A stretch of DNA of 64,000 bases. It comes from Anolis sagrei. Taxonomy: Eukaryota; Chordata; Lepidosauria; Squamata; Anolidae. This document shows, in pieces, positions 44,601 through 58,100 of the stretch (position 1 is its first letter; each line of letters starts with the position of its first letter). Where the stretch lies: assembly GCF_037176765.1 (NCBI RefSeq), contig NC_090022.1, forward strand, positions 73,161,209-73,225,208, written 5' to 3'. Made by a program: the position numbers and the translations under genes. The notes below the pieces were generated by a model. That model was not told where the DNA came from. It saw only the letters and a list, made by a program, of their open reading frames with translations, and ran no database searches.

Positions 44601-47600
44601 GCTTCGTATTTCGATATTGTATTCGTTTCGTTATTGTTTTGAGGTCGTTTCGTTATTATTTCCGCATGTCTGGGCCAGTTTTATGGTTTAATTAGTGAAA
44701 AAAAATTATAATATCACACCAACAGTCAACAACAGAGGGAGAGGGAAGCTTCAGAAGGTTTTGGAGGTTTTTTAGCGTATTTCGCGGTCGCGTCCGCCAT
44801 TAACGAATCGATTCGTTATTGTTTCGGAAATCGATTCGTTAATTTTTTACCATTTACGAAATTTCGTAAATATCGAACTTTTTAAAAGGAAAATTTTGTA
44901 ATTATTTTAAATATCGAAACGCAAAAACCCCCCAAATACAAATCGATTTTAGAAACAAATTTTTCCGTTGTTACCCAGGCCTAATAAATACTATAAATAA
45001 ATAAATAAACCTACACCTTGATCAGGAAGAAAAGTTTCTTACCAGGCTCGGAGGACAATTGGGAGATGAACAACTTGCCAGAAGGAGATCCTGATGAATT
45101 CCCAGAAGAGTCCAGCTACCTTCTGGCTCTCCTTGGGAGGGGAACCAAGAAAATTATTCAGGATTAATCTGGGCTCCTTAATATCCAAGAAGAACAGCTT
45201 GTTTTCCTCTTCCTGTGGTTTTTGAAGTGACAACTTCTGAAATCACACATACAAATTGTTCTGTGCATGCACAGAGATTCTTGAAAACTTCTAGAGCGGA
45301 GTGATGTAATTTGGGCAGGACCCCTTGTGTGAATATGTTTATTTCCATTTACACTGCACTGTCAGAAATCTGAAGAAAGAAAAAGATCAAAATGAAGATG
45401 GAAGGGCTATGTGGATGCGTTAGTTGGGGTAGATGTTTACTCAAAGAACCAGATAGGCAAATTTTATATGATTCAAGTAACTCACAAGGATGGGTGAACA
45501 GCAAGATGATTTACTGGAAGGGGATTGTTTATAATGACGTATCAGCAATGGTATTCTTACAAGGGTATAATTATTCATGTGTTTTCACTGCAGATACATA
45601 TAGATGGCTGGGCCCATGGCCTGGCAGGGAAATATCCTTCAAAAAGCAACAAAAGTGTCCAGAAACCTGACAAATGTAGGATCTGACTCTTATCAGTGGT
45701 CATAGCTGGGGGAGTGAAAATACATGACAACATGAAATCAAAGCAACCAGTGAGTCAAGAGTGATCTTTTGAAGCTTCCTCCTATATAGAGTGGACCAAC
45801 ATTTACATTGTTGGGCTTGATATCTAGACAAAGAGTATGATCGCGAAGAAAGATGAGAAGACTACTGTATAAAGATTTGGAATTAGGCTAACCTGTGTGA
45901 TATCTTTGGGAAGACAGAGATGAGGAGCTTTATGAAGGAGAAGAAATGAGTTTAGGAACAAATTGAAAAGAAGGGGAAAAGCAAATCTTGGAACAGAGGG
46001 GGGTGAAGTAAGCAGAACATCATTTCCTTTCTTAGCAGAAGAACCAGAGTCCCCAAGCAGCTGCAACTCCTTTTAAATATCAGTCTTTTTAGGCCTTAAA
46101 TGTCCGCATTCCTACCATGTACCTGTACGGAAGCAAACTGGGTTTTTTCTAGGGAATTAAGATGCACTGTAACTTTCTTAAGTAACTTAACCTTCTCTGT
46201 TGATATTTTGAAGCAGTTTATGTTGTATATAATCATTTAATATACTTAATATTATTTTATAATATTATTTGAGGTCAGTTGCAAATCTTTAGTGTGTTAC
46301 TCACATAGCTCTGGCTTCTGGAATAATTATGTAAAACCCTTCCCCTAAACCCCCTTCCTTTTTTCTTCTTTCTTGGCTTCTCCTCCACTTTTTTATTCAC
46401 CTCCTCTTTATCCAGTCTGATCACACATTTTAAGGTTCTTAGATCACTAAGATGTATTCCTTTTTTTACACACTTCAGCAATTCAGACCCATGATTCATG
46501 TATTCAAAATGAATGAGTGCAATTGGTGCTTAATTTTATTAGCTTTGAAACACAAGGCTAAGAGATCTAAAGAAATAGGTATTAGGGTAAAACGAGTTGA
46601 GAGAATATTAAGGCTGTCAGATGTGTGATCTTTAAACAAGAGATATCACAGACTGAATTTGGAGTCTCTGGCTCCTGCATGCCAAGCATGTGCCTTCTCA
46701 TCGATCTTTTACAGACCATATTTCTGGATTGAGATCAGAGACACATAAATTATTCAGTTGCATAGAAAAATGCTTTGTATATGCTGAGAAATTCTCAAAA
46801 CAATTTTGATTAAGAATTCAGTGACTTGTCTTTTTATTGCTGTACTTAAGATGTGTAAGTGCCCTTTAATTGAAATAAATCACTCCTTATTAAATTTTTC
46901 ACCAACAAGTTATTTTAAGAGTGAGTGAAGTGTGCATGCTGTTGTTGGGGGCTGAAAAGAAAAAAGAGATACATATAAGTTACAAACTGAATTGAATGAT
47001 TTCTAAGCTGGGTGTTCCCATGGGAACAGCATTTGCTATCCTTAGAGTACTCAGGCATATTGGAACTCCCAATATTTCCAAGCATCAGTTTCCAAAAGGA
47101 AATGAAATCCCAACTGTGATGCTGTACCAGTGAATGAAAAGGAACAAAAGGGAAGTGTGGAAGCCCCTCCTAGATGGGGACACCAGGGTGAGGGTGGAGT
47201 TCTTGCCCAAAACACTTCTCCCAGCAATGAAGGTTTCTGAAAGTCTCTGTGCATGTGCAAAAACAAAACCCTCTACGTGAGCTATACGGAGAGATCACAA
47301 AAGAAATGGTGAACAGTTGCATTGCAAGTGGGTTACATTGCAAATACAGATGAAAGAGACAATTTTCTTTACTGCTAGATGTGCATTCTTATGCCAGAGT
47401 AACACAGTAAAGTAAGAATCAGCTTAGTCAGCTATTAGTATGGAACAGGAGCCTAATTCTGAATGGAACAAAACCAACAATTTTGACTCTATTCTTTGTT
47501 CTTCCAGGAACAGCGAGAGAAACAAATGGCTGCAGCTCCTTCAATCCCAGACTGAACAGTAAGTATGGTATGTGTGCGGGAGAAAGGGAGCACTTTACAT

Positions 47601-49130
47601 TTTATGACTCACATGGCTCCCATTTGTTGTTGGCCTTCATTTGCACATGCAAAGGAGTTGCAGAAGAGCACAAGGGATGAATTCCAAAGTAACCATTTGA
47701 AATGTACATGAGAAAAATTATAATGGCAACAGTATCATTCTGAGAAGCTGACCATTTCATTATTGGACTAACATTGTAGTTGTAGCAGTGTTGTGAACTT
47801 AGAAGAGGATCCTCCATGAGGCAAAGGAACCAGGAGATTGGTGGAAGCCATCTCTTCTCTCATAGGGTCTATTGCAAATATAATAATGTGAAAAGTGAAA
47901 GAGCTATGGTAGTTTGTGGCCATTACAGAATACAGAAAAATTGGATATGGAAACACTTATGACTATGTCTTATCTTTGGAAGAGATCTCAGAAAACACAA
48001 TAGAGCTCCCGCAGTCTACAATCTTTTGACTGTACCTGCTGTAATAGACTTTACACTTCCCATATTGGTATCCACAACTAGCAGCTCCTAGAAGACATGA
48101 AAAAATTGCATGAGCATCACATTAGCAGCCCTTTTGGACTGACAGGTAATAAATTAAAACTATAAACAAATAAATAAATGCTTCCATACATAAATCCATT
48201 TGCAAAAAAGTCTGCTAAGCTACAGAAACCCAGTAAAACATATTTTGGTATGGATGTTTTTCACATTACCTTCTCTAGCCCAGAGAAAGGGCTGAGCTAT
48301 ACTTGTATGTGAGAGGACAGATAAAGCAGCCCTCCTATCCAGCTCAATTTTAGATTCTTTTCCTCTTCAGACAAACACTTTCTGTGAATCTGTATCTCTT
48401 CATTTTATAAATCATTTTAAGTTAAGTACCACTGACTATCCTTCCATAGTTGTGAACATATATCAGATCTCATATATGTGAACATCTTTGCATTATATGC
48501 ATTAAAGGCCCATCCAGACAGACCCAAAAAGAGGGACCTGTCAGGGTTTTTACCAGGGGTGTCCAAACGAGGTCACCGGTAAAAACAAATTAATTTGGAA
48601 TAATCTTGGCTATATCGAATTAATTAAATACCCCATTAGACCCAGGCCTTCCTGAAAGGCCCGGGTCTAATGGAGCATTGGCCCTGTGGGGATTCACTCC
48701 TGGGTAGTTCCAGGACCAACCAGAACTACTTGGGTAGTGAGTCCCCACAGCCATCTTGCACCTTCTGGACTCCTGGGCTCGCCTCCTCGCTGCTGCCCCC
48801 TCCCCCCATGTCCTGGTGCATCATTTCTACGTGCCAGGAAGACTGGAAGACCACCTTAATGGTGGCCCGGTAAATCTTTAAAAAAAATTAAGGGGTTTTT
48901 TTTTGGGGGGGGGGGGCTTCAGGGTGGCTGTATGCCATCTTGGTAGTTACCAGGATGGCATCTAGACATTCCCTAAGGAAAGCCCTGGTTTGAGGCAGGG
49001 GGGAACTTAAACACACACCAAAGCAGGTGTGGAAGCATCCTAGGACATGGGAAGCCCAGGTTTAGCTAAAAGATTAATCAAGTTACTGTCTCTCAGTGTA
49101 GGCTGTTAGTCCCTGAGCTCCTTGAGAGAA

Positions 49131-49167
<37 letters not shown>

Positions 49168-52100
49168 TAACTCAGGACAGTTTACAATACAAAAAGACCA
49201 ACATTCAATGCCCAGACAAATGCAAATTTTTTTTGCAATAATGCAATATAATAGACATAATAATGACAGTGAACTTATTGTATAAAAATGATGTCAAAAT
49301 GAAAAACAAGATACAAATAATCACATAAAAACAGGTTACACTAATCAAATGTTTAAAAATATACATGTAAACTATGACCAGTTGTTCTGTATTTATATCA
49401 AAAAACTCTGGACATTTTAGTATATCTCTCTATGATATAGCTGATATTTAGGAACAGTGATAATGGATCAAAAGTTCTTTGGCTGCCCTGCTTTCACGTA
49501 ACTCAAAGCCGCTTCTGCAGGATTCAACATACCTTCCTGCTCCTCTGAGGTGTGCTAAGCAGGACTCTGTTGTTGTCAGTAGCCCAACAAAGCAGAGGAA
49601 GTGCCCCAGGGTAAATTCCATAAAAACCTTAAAATGGAGAAGACAGCCATGATATACTATAACTCAAAGTTGGGAGCTATGAGTGAAAGGGAAGAGATTT
49701 CAAAACATTTCCACATCAAAACGTGATGTGTATAGTTTCCTATTTGACACCATAACTGTCCATTCACTGGGTGAATGAGAGGAGAAACTCACAGGCAAGG
49801 AATTCACACATCTCAAAGTTGACTTGTATAGTTGGTAGGAGGGGAGGGGGAAGCCTGACTACAGTTCACTGTTTTCTCTATAGCCATCCCAGCAATATCC
49901 TACTCTCATTGATTCATTCAGATAATTCAGTCACAATGGATTGTAAAGCAAAAAGGCCATATTGGATGCTAAAACTCTTAATAACAAGACCATAGATAAT
50001 TCCTTTAGTTAAATACTAATGGTAGCTCTTGTTTTGAGAATGGAAAGAGACAAAGCATACTTTATAAAGACCCTGAAGAGAAACATACAAAATGTTCATT
50101 AAACAAGGCTCATGAGATATCTATTCTGTCCATCAGAGGCTGTTTCAAGTTCTCTGCTAACTGGAATTTCTCTCCTCTGTATGGAATTATTCTAGAAACT
50201 GAAAATAAGGATGTGAGAACTCTGACTAGGGGTCCAATCAAAATGTATGAAGCCTCACAGCGAATGCCACTTGAGAGATCTTGTGTCTTCCTTTTTTCAA
50301 GAGCCTATAATTCTTGGGAAAGAGAAAAGAAAGGGCTCTTAATCTATTCCATAGTGGCAGGAAGCAACTATACCAACCACCTAGACTCCCTTTGGGTGGA
50401 AGGTTGATGGCCTTTCAACACAATTGGGCAAAAATGGCTTCGGACAGACTGATGCCAAGAACTGTGTCCAAGAACTATAGCATATAATCTACCCAGATCA
50501 CGAGGACAGGTTTTTGGCTTAGTGAGTAGGAAAGGTATCAACAAAAGAGCTAGGGAGTGACAGATTTGTGGATGAACTGAGGTGAAGTAGAAAAGCAATT
50601 AGAAAAAGCAATTCTACTTTCAATTATTCACTATCAGAACTTGTTACTTACCATCCGTTGCAGTCCTGACAACATCCACTACTATAGATGTGTGCTTTGT
50701 TTGCCAGTTGAGCTAGACAAGAGACAAGACCAAACAAAATGCACAGTGAGCATTTCACCTATCATTTTATGTATCAGTCTCATTTACAGAGCACATTTAA
50801 ACTACCAATACACAGAAGCTAAAAAACAAAAAACAAAAATTGTTCTTATAACTATTAGTTTTAAATTAAATAGTTGTTAAATATTATTAAGAAACAGCAC
50901 CAATTGTAGTAAGCATTATTTCTGTCTTGTGTTCTCCTTTCGGTGAAAGGGAAGAACACAAGCCAGAAATAATGCTTACTACATATAAGAATGTATGTAC
51001 ACATATAAGGATAAATCTACATATATGTGGTAAGCATTGTTTGATATCTTGATTGTCTACCAAGTTGTACCTAAAAACGGGGGAGGGAGAGAGCAACATG
51101 TAGGTTTACGTTTCTTTGATTTGCTGCCTTGGCCCTAAAACAGAGGAGTCGATGTTGTGGCACTCTTGATGTTTGAGTCTCCAACTCCCAGAAGTCCTAA
51201 GCATGCTTGTGCAATGGCCAGGAATTCTGGGAGATGAAGTCCAAGACACGCGGAAGGCCACAAGTTTGATATCACTGCCCTAAAGGAAGGAAGAGAAAAT
51301 CCTCTCAAGGCACTCACCATCTTTAGTTTCAGGCAATGACGATGAGGCCCAAATACTGGTCCCTCCAAGTATATCAGGCGGGTTCCGTCTGGGCTGAGAC
51401 GAGGAGAGGAGACAGCCTGATCATCCAAGGAAAGCAGTTCTGCAAACCCAATAATGAGACTGAATCAGAGGTACAGACATGTCTAAGCAAAGTTACAATC
51501 ATGGAGATCATGAGAACTTCCTAATCCTCATTACTAGGATGGGGCATTTCTAGATTTGTTGTAGAGCTAGACTTAGAATATATGCTATCTGCAATATTGT
51601 CACTTGAACAGTTGTAAAAAAAATCCTGATCATAATTATTTAAATATATATTATTTTACAAAGAGAAAATCACAAAAGAAACAAATCTCTTGATTTCTGC
51701 TATTTAGTGGGAGATTTTTGTCCCAGTTTGTGCCCCCTCACTTTTTTTTTGCAAGAACTATGATGTGGAGAACATTTATGTTGTGTCATTGGTTGTTCCA
51801 GCAAGTTCAAAAAAGTCAAAATTTCTTTCGAGGCAAGACAGGATGATGCTAGAATTCTCCTTGGGGCCAGGAAATGTCCCACATAAGATTAATCTTGAGG
51901 AAGCAATCAGTATGAAGCTCCCAACTCATGAGTTCAGGATACAAATGGCTTGGTCCTCTTCAAGAAACCCAAACAACTGCTTTTCCATGGTTTCTTATGG
52001 CAATATATTCCCTAACTGATATTTTGAAAAAACAAAACATGTGGGCAAGAAGAAACATGAACACTCAGGGCGGATCACAGTACACATACACGGCAAACAT

Positions 52101-55100
52101 TCAGTGCCACTTTGTATAGACAATACACAGAAAGAACAGAACAGAAGAAGGTGCCATGGAAGGTTGGGCTTGAGTCCAAGGGGTGCTGTTGCTCCATCCT
52201 CTATGATGAAGAGCCGTCAGGACTTTCTCCTTCCTTTTGGTCACCCAGCATTCTCTGATCTTCCTTCTTTGTGGCGTCGTAAAACACCTCCCCCACTTTT
52301 TTAGCGGTATCTAATTTCTCTAATCACAGCTAAAGATGTTTTTGAATTGTTTAGATAAACAATGAGCTAGGGCTGACAGTTGACCGCTCACGCCAACCCG
52401 GGGCTTCGAACTTGCAACCTTTTGGTTGATAGATCTTATAATTGCTGATGATTTACCAGCTGTGCTAAACCTCTAGCCCCTTGAGTCCTTGAGTCCCCTT
52501 CAGGGTGAGAAGGGTGGAATATAAATAAAGTGTTGTTGTTGTTGTTGTTATTGTTGTTATGGCTGAGAAGGCATGCACATCTTTGGAATACCACATGTGT
52601 TTAAGAATATCTATGCGCCTGAAGCCATATTGTCTAAAATTTTGCTACTTACTGTTCAGACTTCAAGGGATCCCTCTCTGGTCATTTGATTTTGTATACT
52701 TTTTGAAAAAAATGCATGAAAAATATATCCGAAGTGGCCACTGGAAGACTTCACAATCACACAGAAGATATATCTTAAAGGCTTTAATGGTTGCATAAGA
52801 TAAAGAATTTGTAAGTCTCTTTTCTTCTGCAGTACTATAGCAGTAAAAGTTACACCAATTGACCTTTTTTTTTTTGTTACAGCCAACATAGTACAGAATC
52901 TGTGGCATTTATTTGAAAGTCATAGGTGTTATTTTGCATTTTTGTGGCACTCTTGGTTTTATGTATCTGAGGTGCATTCAGTCATTCACATAGAAAGGAA
53001 CTGCAAAACATGGAGGAGCAAGCAGCAAACAAACAGGCCATCCCTGAGGTTGACTTACCACAGCTCTTTTCAGTAAGATCCAAGAGAAACAAGGCTGACC
53101 TATAGCAGGAAGATGGGAATGGTAGGACATCTCCAAAAGGGAACATGTATTTTACCTTCACCAATCATCACACTATAAATATATTACTACAGGACATTTC
53201 ATACAGTGCAAAGAACCATTAATGATGCAGTAAGACAGCCATCTTTAAAAATCTGAAGGACTGTCATGTGAGAAATGGAGCGAAGTTGTTTGCTACTCCT
53301 CCAGGGAGCTCAAGTTAATGGATTTATTGAAAGCCAACCAAATCAGATTTTTTTTTCTAAACATGAGGAAGAAATTTCTGGCAGTAAGAGTCATTTCACA
53401 GAGGAATGGATTATATCAAAATATGGGAGACTGTAAGAGATTTTAAAGCAGAGATTGGACGGTTATTCATCAGAGATGCCTCCATTGTAGAGGCTTGGCT
53501 GGATGACTTGTGGGGTCCCTTCCTTCTGTTTAATTCCTGGGTTAACAGAACACGATGCTGGGAGAATGGAAGCCTACAATTCCCTCTTTATTACACAGTG
53601 ATTTAGAGAAGCCTACAGGACTAATTGTTTATATTTTCTTCCTCAGAACAAACTACCATGGGGAAGCTTAATTAAGGGATTCATTAAGGAAATCTCGGTT
53701 TGGTACCTATCAGTTATTCTTAGCATTCATAAGTTGAAGATGGTGTAGTTACTCATTGGACTACTTTCAAATCTTTGATCATTATGTTTACATAACTAAT
53801 CTTCAATAATGACAATGAATTTCAGGAGTAATCACAAACTGAGATCTCATTTGATTTTAAGATATAGGTTCCCCCCATTTCAGTCTGCCCTAAAGCTGAC
53901 TGAAATTTTGCCTTTGAATTTTCCTTGAAGCAATGGCTGGTAGAATGCAGTCAAATTGCTCTTTTATTTTATTTTATTTTATTTTATTCTTGCTTTACTC
54001 CAATATGAGATCTAAAGTGGGTCAATGAGACTTTACTTACCTTCTATTGGAGCAGGCACTCAACCCCAATCTGAAGGGCTCATGCCACCAGCCTACAAAC
54101 ACTATACCCTTGTTGTCTGGGGACCAAAGGGCCTGGTTGGAGAAGCAAAAGCAAAATATTAGTCAGTAGCATTGGGGTTTGATGATACATGATCTGTAAA
54201 ATACAACTGCAGCTAATAAAATTATTCCACAAAACCCTCTGTTAAGAGCTCTTTTAGCTTTTAAGACTGCTGTCTGACAGAAATTCCCCAAGAACTACAC
54301 CCCACAGGCTGCTTCCTAATTAGAAGCATTTGGAAATAGCCTAGAAGGCAGGAAGGTAGAAAACTACACTAAGTAAGGCTATCTATCTATTTATCACCTC
54401 CAGCAGGTTCCAGCCTGCAGTAACTTCATGGATTCACATGCACGTCATAGTAAGAACCAAAGGATTAAAACCGCAAAATGATCTCCATAGAGCAGGGAAG
54501 CCACCTGGTGGCTTGCTACCCATCATGTGGCTCCTAGGACCACATAAGTGTCAAAGAACTGTCCCAAAATGGTACATTCTGCCCAATATTATTTTACGTT
54601 CAGAGTAGGCCTTTTTCTAAAACAGGGAATGGCTTTTGGCTACTTTCTGTTGTTAAAAAAAGGGTTCCTGACATGCTCAAAGGTGAAAAGAAAGATGCAC
54701 AACATATATTTTAGGGATGTGCGAAGCATGAATCAGTGAAGGCTAGACATAGTAAAACAAGAAGTGGAATATATAAATATTGCAAGACGTAGGATAAGCA
54801 AACCAAAGTGGAAAGGAATAGGATATTAGCCACATAATTACATAGTGTCTTATTCAGTAGAAGAGATAAAATTGCTGTTGTTGTTGATGTTGTCTTAAAT
54901 GGAATGGAATCAATAGTGATGAAGAATGTAGCAAAAGCAGTCAAAGGATGTAATGGTAAGTCTGATTGATTATAGAATCATAGAATTGTAGAGTTGGAAG
55001 AGACCTCATAGGCCATCCAGTCCAACCCTCTGCCAAGAAGAAGGAAAATCGCATCATTAATATCAATAAGACTTCAGGGGAAAATTTTAATAACCACAAT

Positions 55101-58100
55101 CCAAGTTTATGCAGAAGAAGAGACAGAAGAAGAAATTGAAAGATTTTGTGATAGAGCCAGGAGGAAAATACAACCTGAATAATATCACCATAAGTTTTAA
55201 ATATAATATAAAAATAGATTTGCACTACTAAGCCTAATTGACTGAGGGTCATAAGAACTCTAGACTGATGCCAGGAACACTGTCAGGGAGGACTGCAAAA
55301 AGATAAGAGATGAAATAGATAGCAGTCAGCACTCAAGGGATTATACTGCAAACAAACATTAGATAATGGAGCACATCAAAGTATATCAGAAGAAAATCAT
55401 CCTGTGCTTTTAAAATCATAGCAAAGTCTTTGTTGAAAAGCTATGGGCTGCTCTTTGATTGCCCTGATGCATAAAGAGGCCGCTGTTGGGACAAAATATG
55501 GAGAAACAGAATGTTTTTCAATGAGAAAGGTTCTATAAATAGCATGAACTGATGAAAAGACAAATAAATGGAGACAATCAACTCTGAAATTTATCTAGAA
55601 GTCAAGATGACTAAATTGAGACTAGAAGGGGAGGGGAGGAAAAAAATTCACCATCCTTAGGAAATCTGGACACCCACTCCAGAAAGGGATGTGCTTTTTA
55701 GGATATATGTGGACTTCAACCCGGGTGCAACCGTGTTTTTAAAATGTGATTGCTCCCGGGTTAAAGGGTTGTGTGGAACTGCCCTGAGTCTGCAAGATCT
55801 AAGCAGGACTGTGACAGAGTGAGCTGGAGGTCTCTTGTTCACAGGACTGTCATAACTCAAAATCGACTTGACAGCAGTTAACAACAACAGGCGTTGCATC
55901 TTTCATTTATAACCATCCTGTATTTTCTTGATGTTACTTCATTTTTTTCCGACTGAAAATCCATAAGGGAAGAATGACAGAATACCTGCACAATATCTTC
56001 TGACTGTGAGAGTGAGCAACTGTCTGTAAGCACCTAGTGTGAATGTTCACATATATGTAGTGTGTTAATGTGACATCTTCTGCGGAGCAGAATGCTAGCT
56101 GCAGTACTGTATGTGAAAATGTGCTATCTAATTTCACCTGTAGATGGCAGCCTTTAATCTGTTTGGTTTAGAGAGCAAAGCTTCATTCGCTCAGCTAGAG
56201 ACAGTTGAAAATTGACTGCCTATTCAAAGGTCAAGGCTCAAAGGCAGATACTTTGTGCTTGCAAAAATGTTTGCAAAAATGCGCATGAGAAGTATAGACC
56301 AATATCTAGGACCTGGGACCCTCCCACTGTGCCCTTTAAGCACTCTTTTGTAAAGCAAAACATAATTCAAGACCAGCAAAAGTGGGTCATAGCCTTCTTT
56401 CTCTTTACTGTTTTAATCCTTCTTCTCTCAGTTACTCCGAAATGCCTTTGATCTCTTCCAACTGCAGTTAATGTACGGCTATCATTCCATTCTGCATTGT
56501 ACTAACCTGCCCTGGGGAGATATACTCTGGGATGCCATCCAGTATTGAAACTTCACTGGTTTCGGTGTTCAGCACACACATGATTGGGATGCTCTTGTCA
56601 CTTAGTGCCTCTCCCCAATTATCATAGTACCCAAACTGCTCCTGCTAAGACAAAATCAGAGGTATAAGTACTGAATGCACCCTACTCTGAAAATCTGCAT
56701 TCTCCATGAAAAGAAAAGGAGGCCAAGTGCACTCAGCAGGACTTGTTGCAGTCAACCGGGCAATTTTTCAGATGAAGAAAGGTTAAATGGTTTGCTTCTA
56801 ACGTCTGCATCTAAAAGCTGCAAACTGTTCAATATGACCCCAACAGGTTCCCATACAACAGGGATACTGAAATACTTCTGCACAAGAAGTTTATGCATCT
56901 ATAAAAAGACATTTAATGCAAACTGGCTCCAAAGGAAGGCCTCACTAATTTTATGCTGTTTTGGATTCACAGCACCCAAAATGGTACTAGGCGTACAATG
57001 TAAGGAGGCCCTCTGTCTTTCTAGGTTTTTATTATGATGAGGGAATCTGGCACTGAAGACACATCCCTTAGCTTTAGAGGGTTTTCTTGAAGCCTCAAGG
57101 CTCTCAAGTGCTTTGGCAGAATCATGTTTGAGTGGGTGCACCAAAATGTACCATCACCCAGCAGCCCACACGGGTGACTCTTTAAAAACAGAACAGGAGG
57201 CCTTGGGGAAATCAGTATTCAACATATAAATACTTTTGTTATCTTCGTGTGGTCCTGTATTAGACACAGGGCCATAATATTGTAAACACAGTCAGCCTGA
57301 ATGTTCTAGGCAGGGCATTTTATTTTATTGCTGCAGGGCATTTTGCCTAATTTTATGGAAATGGCTTCCTAATTTAGCTTCTTCGGTATTTTAACTTTTT
57401 TGCTCAATTTATACAAAAAACACATATATCTGCTCTGGGAACTGTTGTAGACTATATAATTTTGGCCTCACTCCCAGATTAATAGCAGAAAGACAAAGAT
57501 TGCCAAGCACCTGGCACAGAGCAGATATTTAAATGATATTTCATTAAGGAAATACCTCTCCTGCTTCACTTGGCTTCTCTGTTTTTTTGGAGGACCCCTC
57601 TTGAGGAAAAAGAGGGTGCTTTTTTGGTCGCCTTCTCTCTGCTACATACAAGATCTTTTTTTCTGTGCTAGACCAAGCAAGACATCCAAAATGACCTGAT
57701 GGCAGAAGGACAGAAGGAAAAATATCACTGATCAGTTACATCTGGCTTCAGTATTTCATGTACAGTTGGCCCTCCAGGCACACAGAATATGGATCCAGAC
57801 TCAACCACCTGAGGCTTGAATATATTCCAAAAACCAAAAATTGATTTTGCCATTTTACTATGCCACGATATTTAATGGACTTCAGCATCCACGGATTTTG
57901 GTATCCATGGAGGGTCCTACAACCAAACCCCAGTAACTATCAAAAGCCCATTGTATTCATTTCTGAAATTAATTAATTCATTAAAAAATAAATTCATTAG
58001 ATATAATTTTCCAAGTTCTGGACAATCTGTAACTACATTGTTACCAGCAGAATCTAATCAGGGAGGACAATTGTGACCACAACAACCATGGATAACCAAG

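Noticed and set aside
45039-45233. Long frame reading KLFFLDIKEPRLIL... as the APEH exon
   Set aside because: A weak chance resemblance; the frame two bases over gives SWTLLGIHQDLLLA with proper splice sites and phase.
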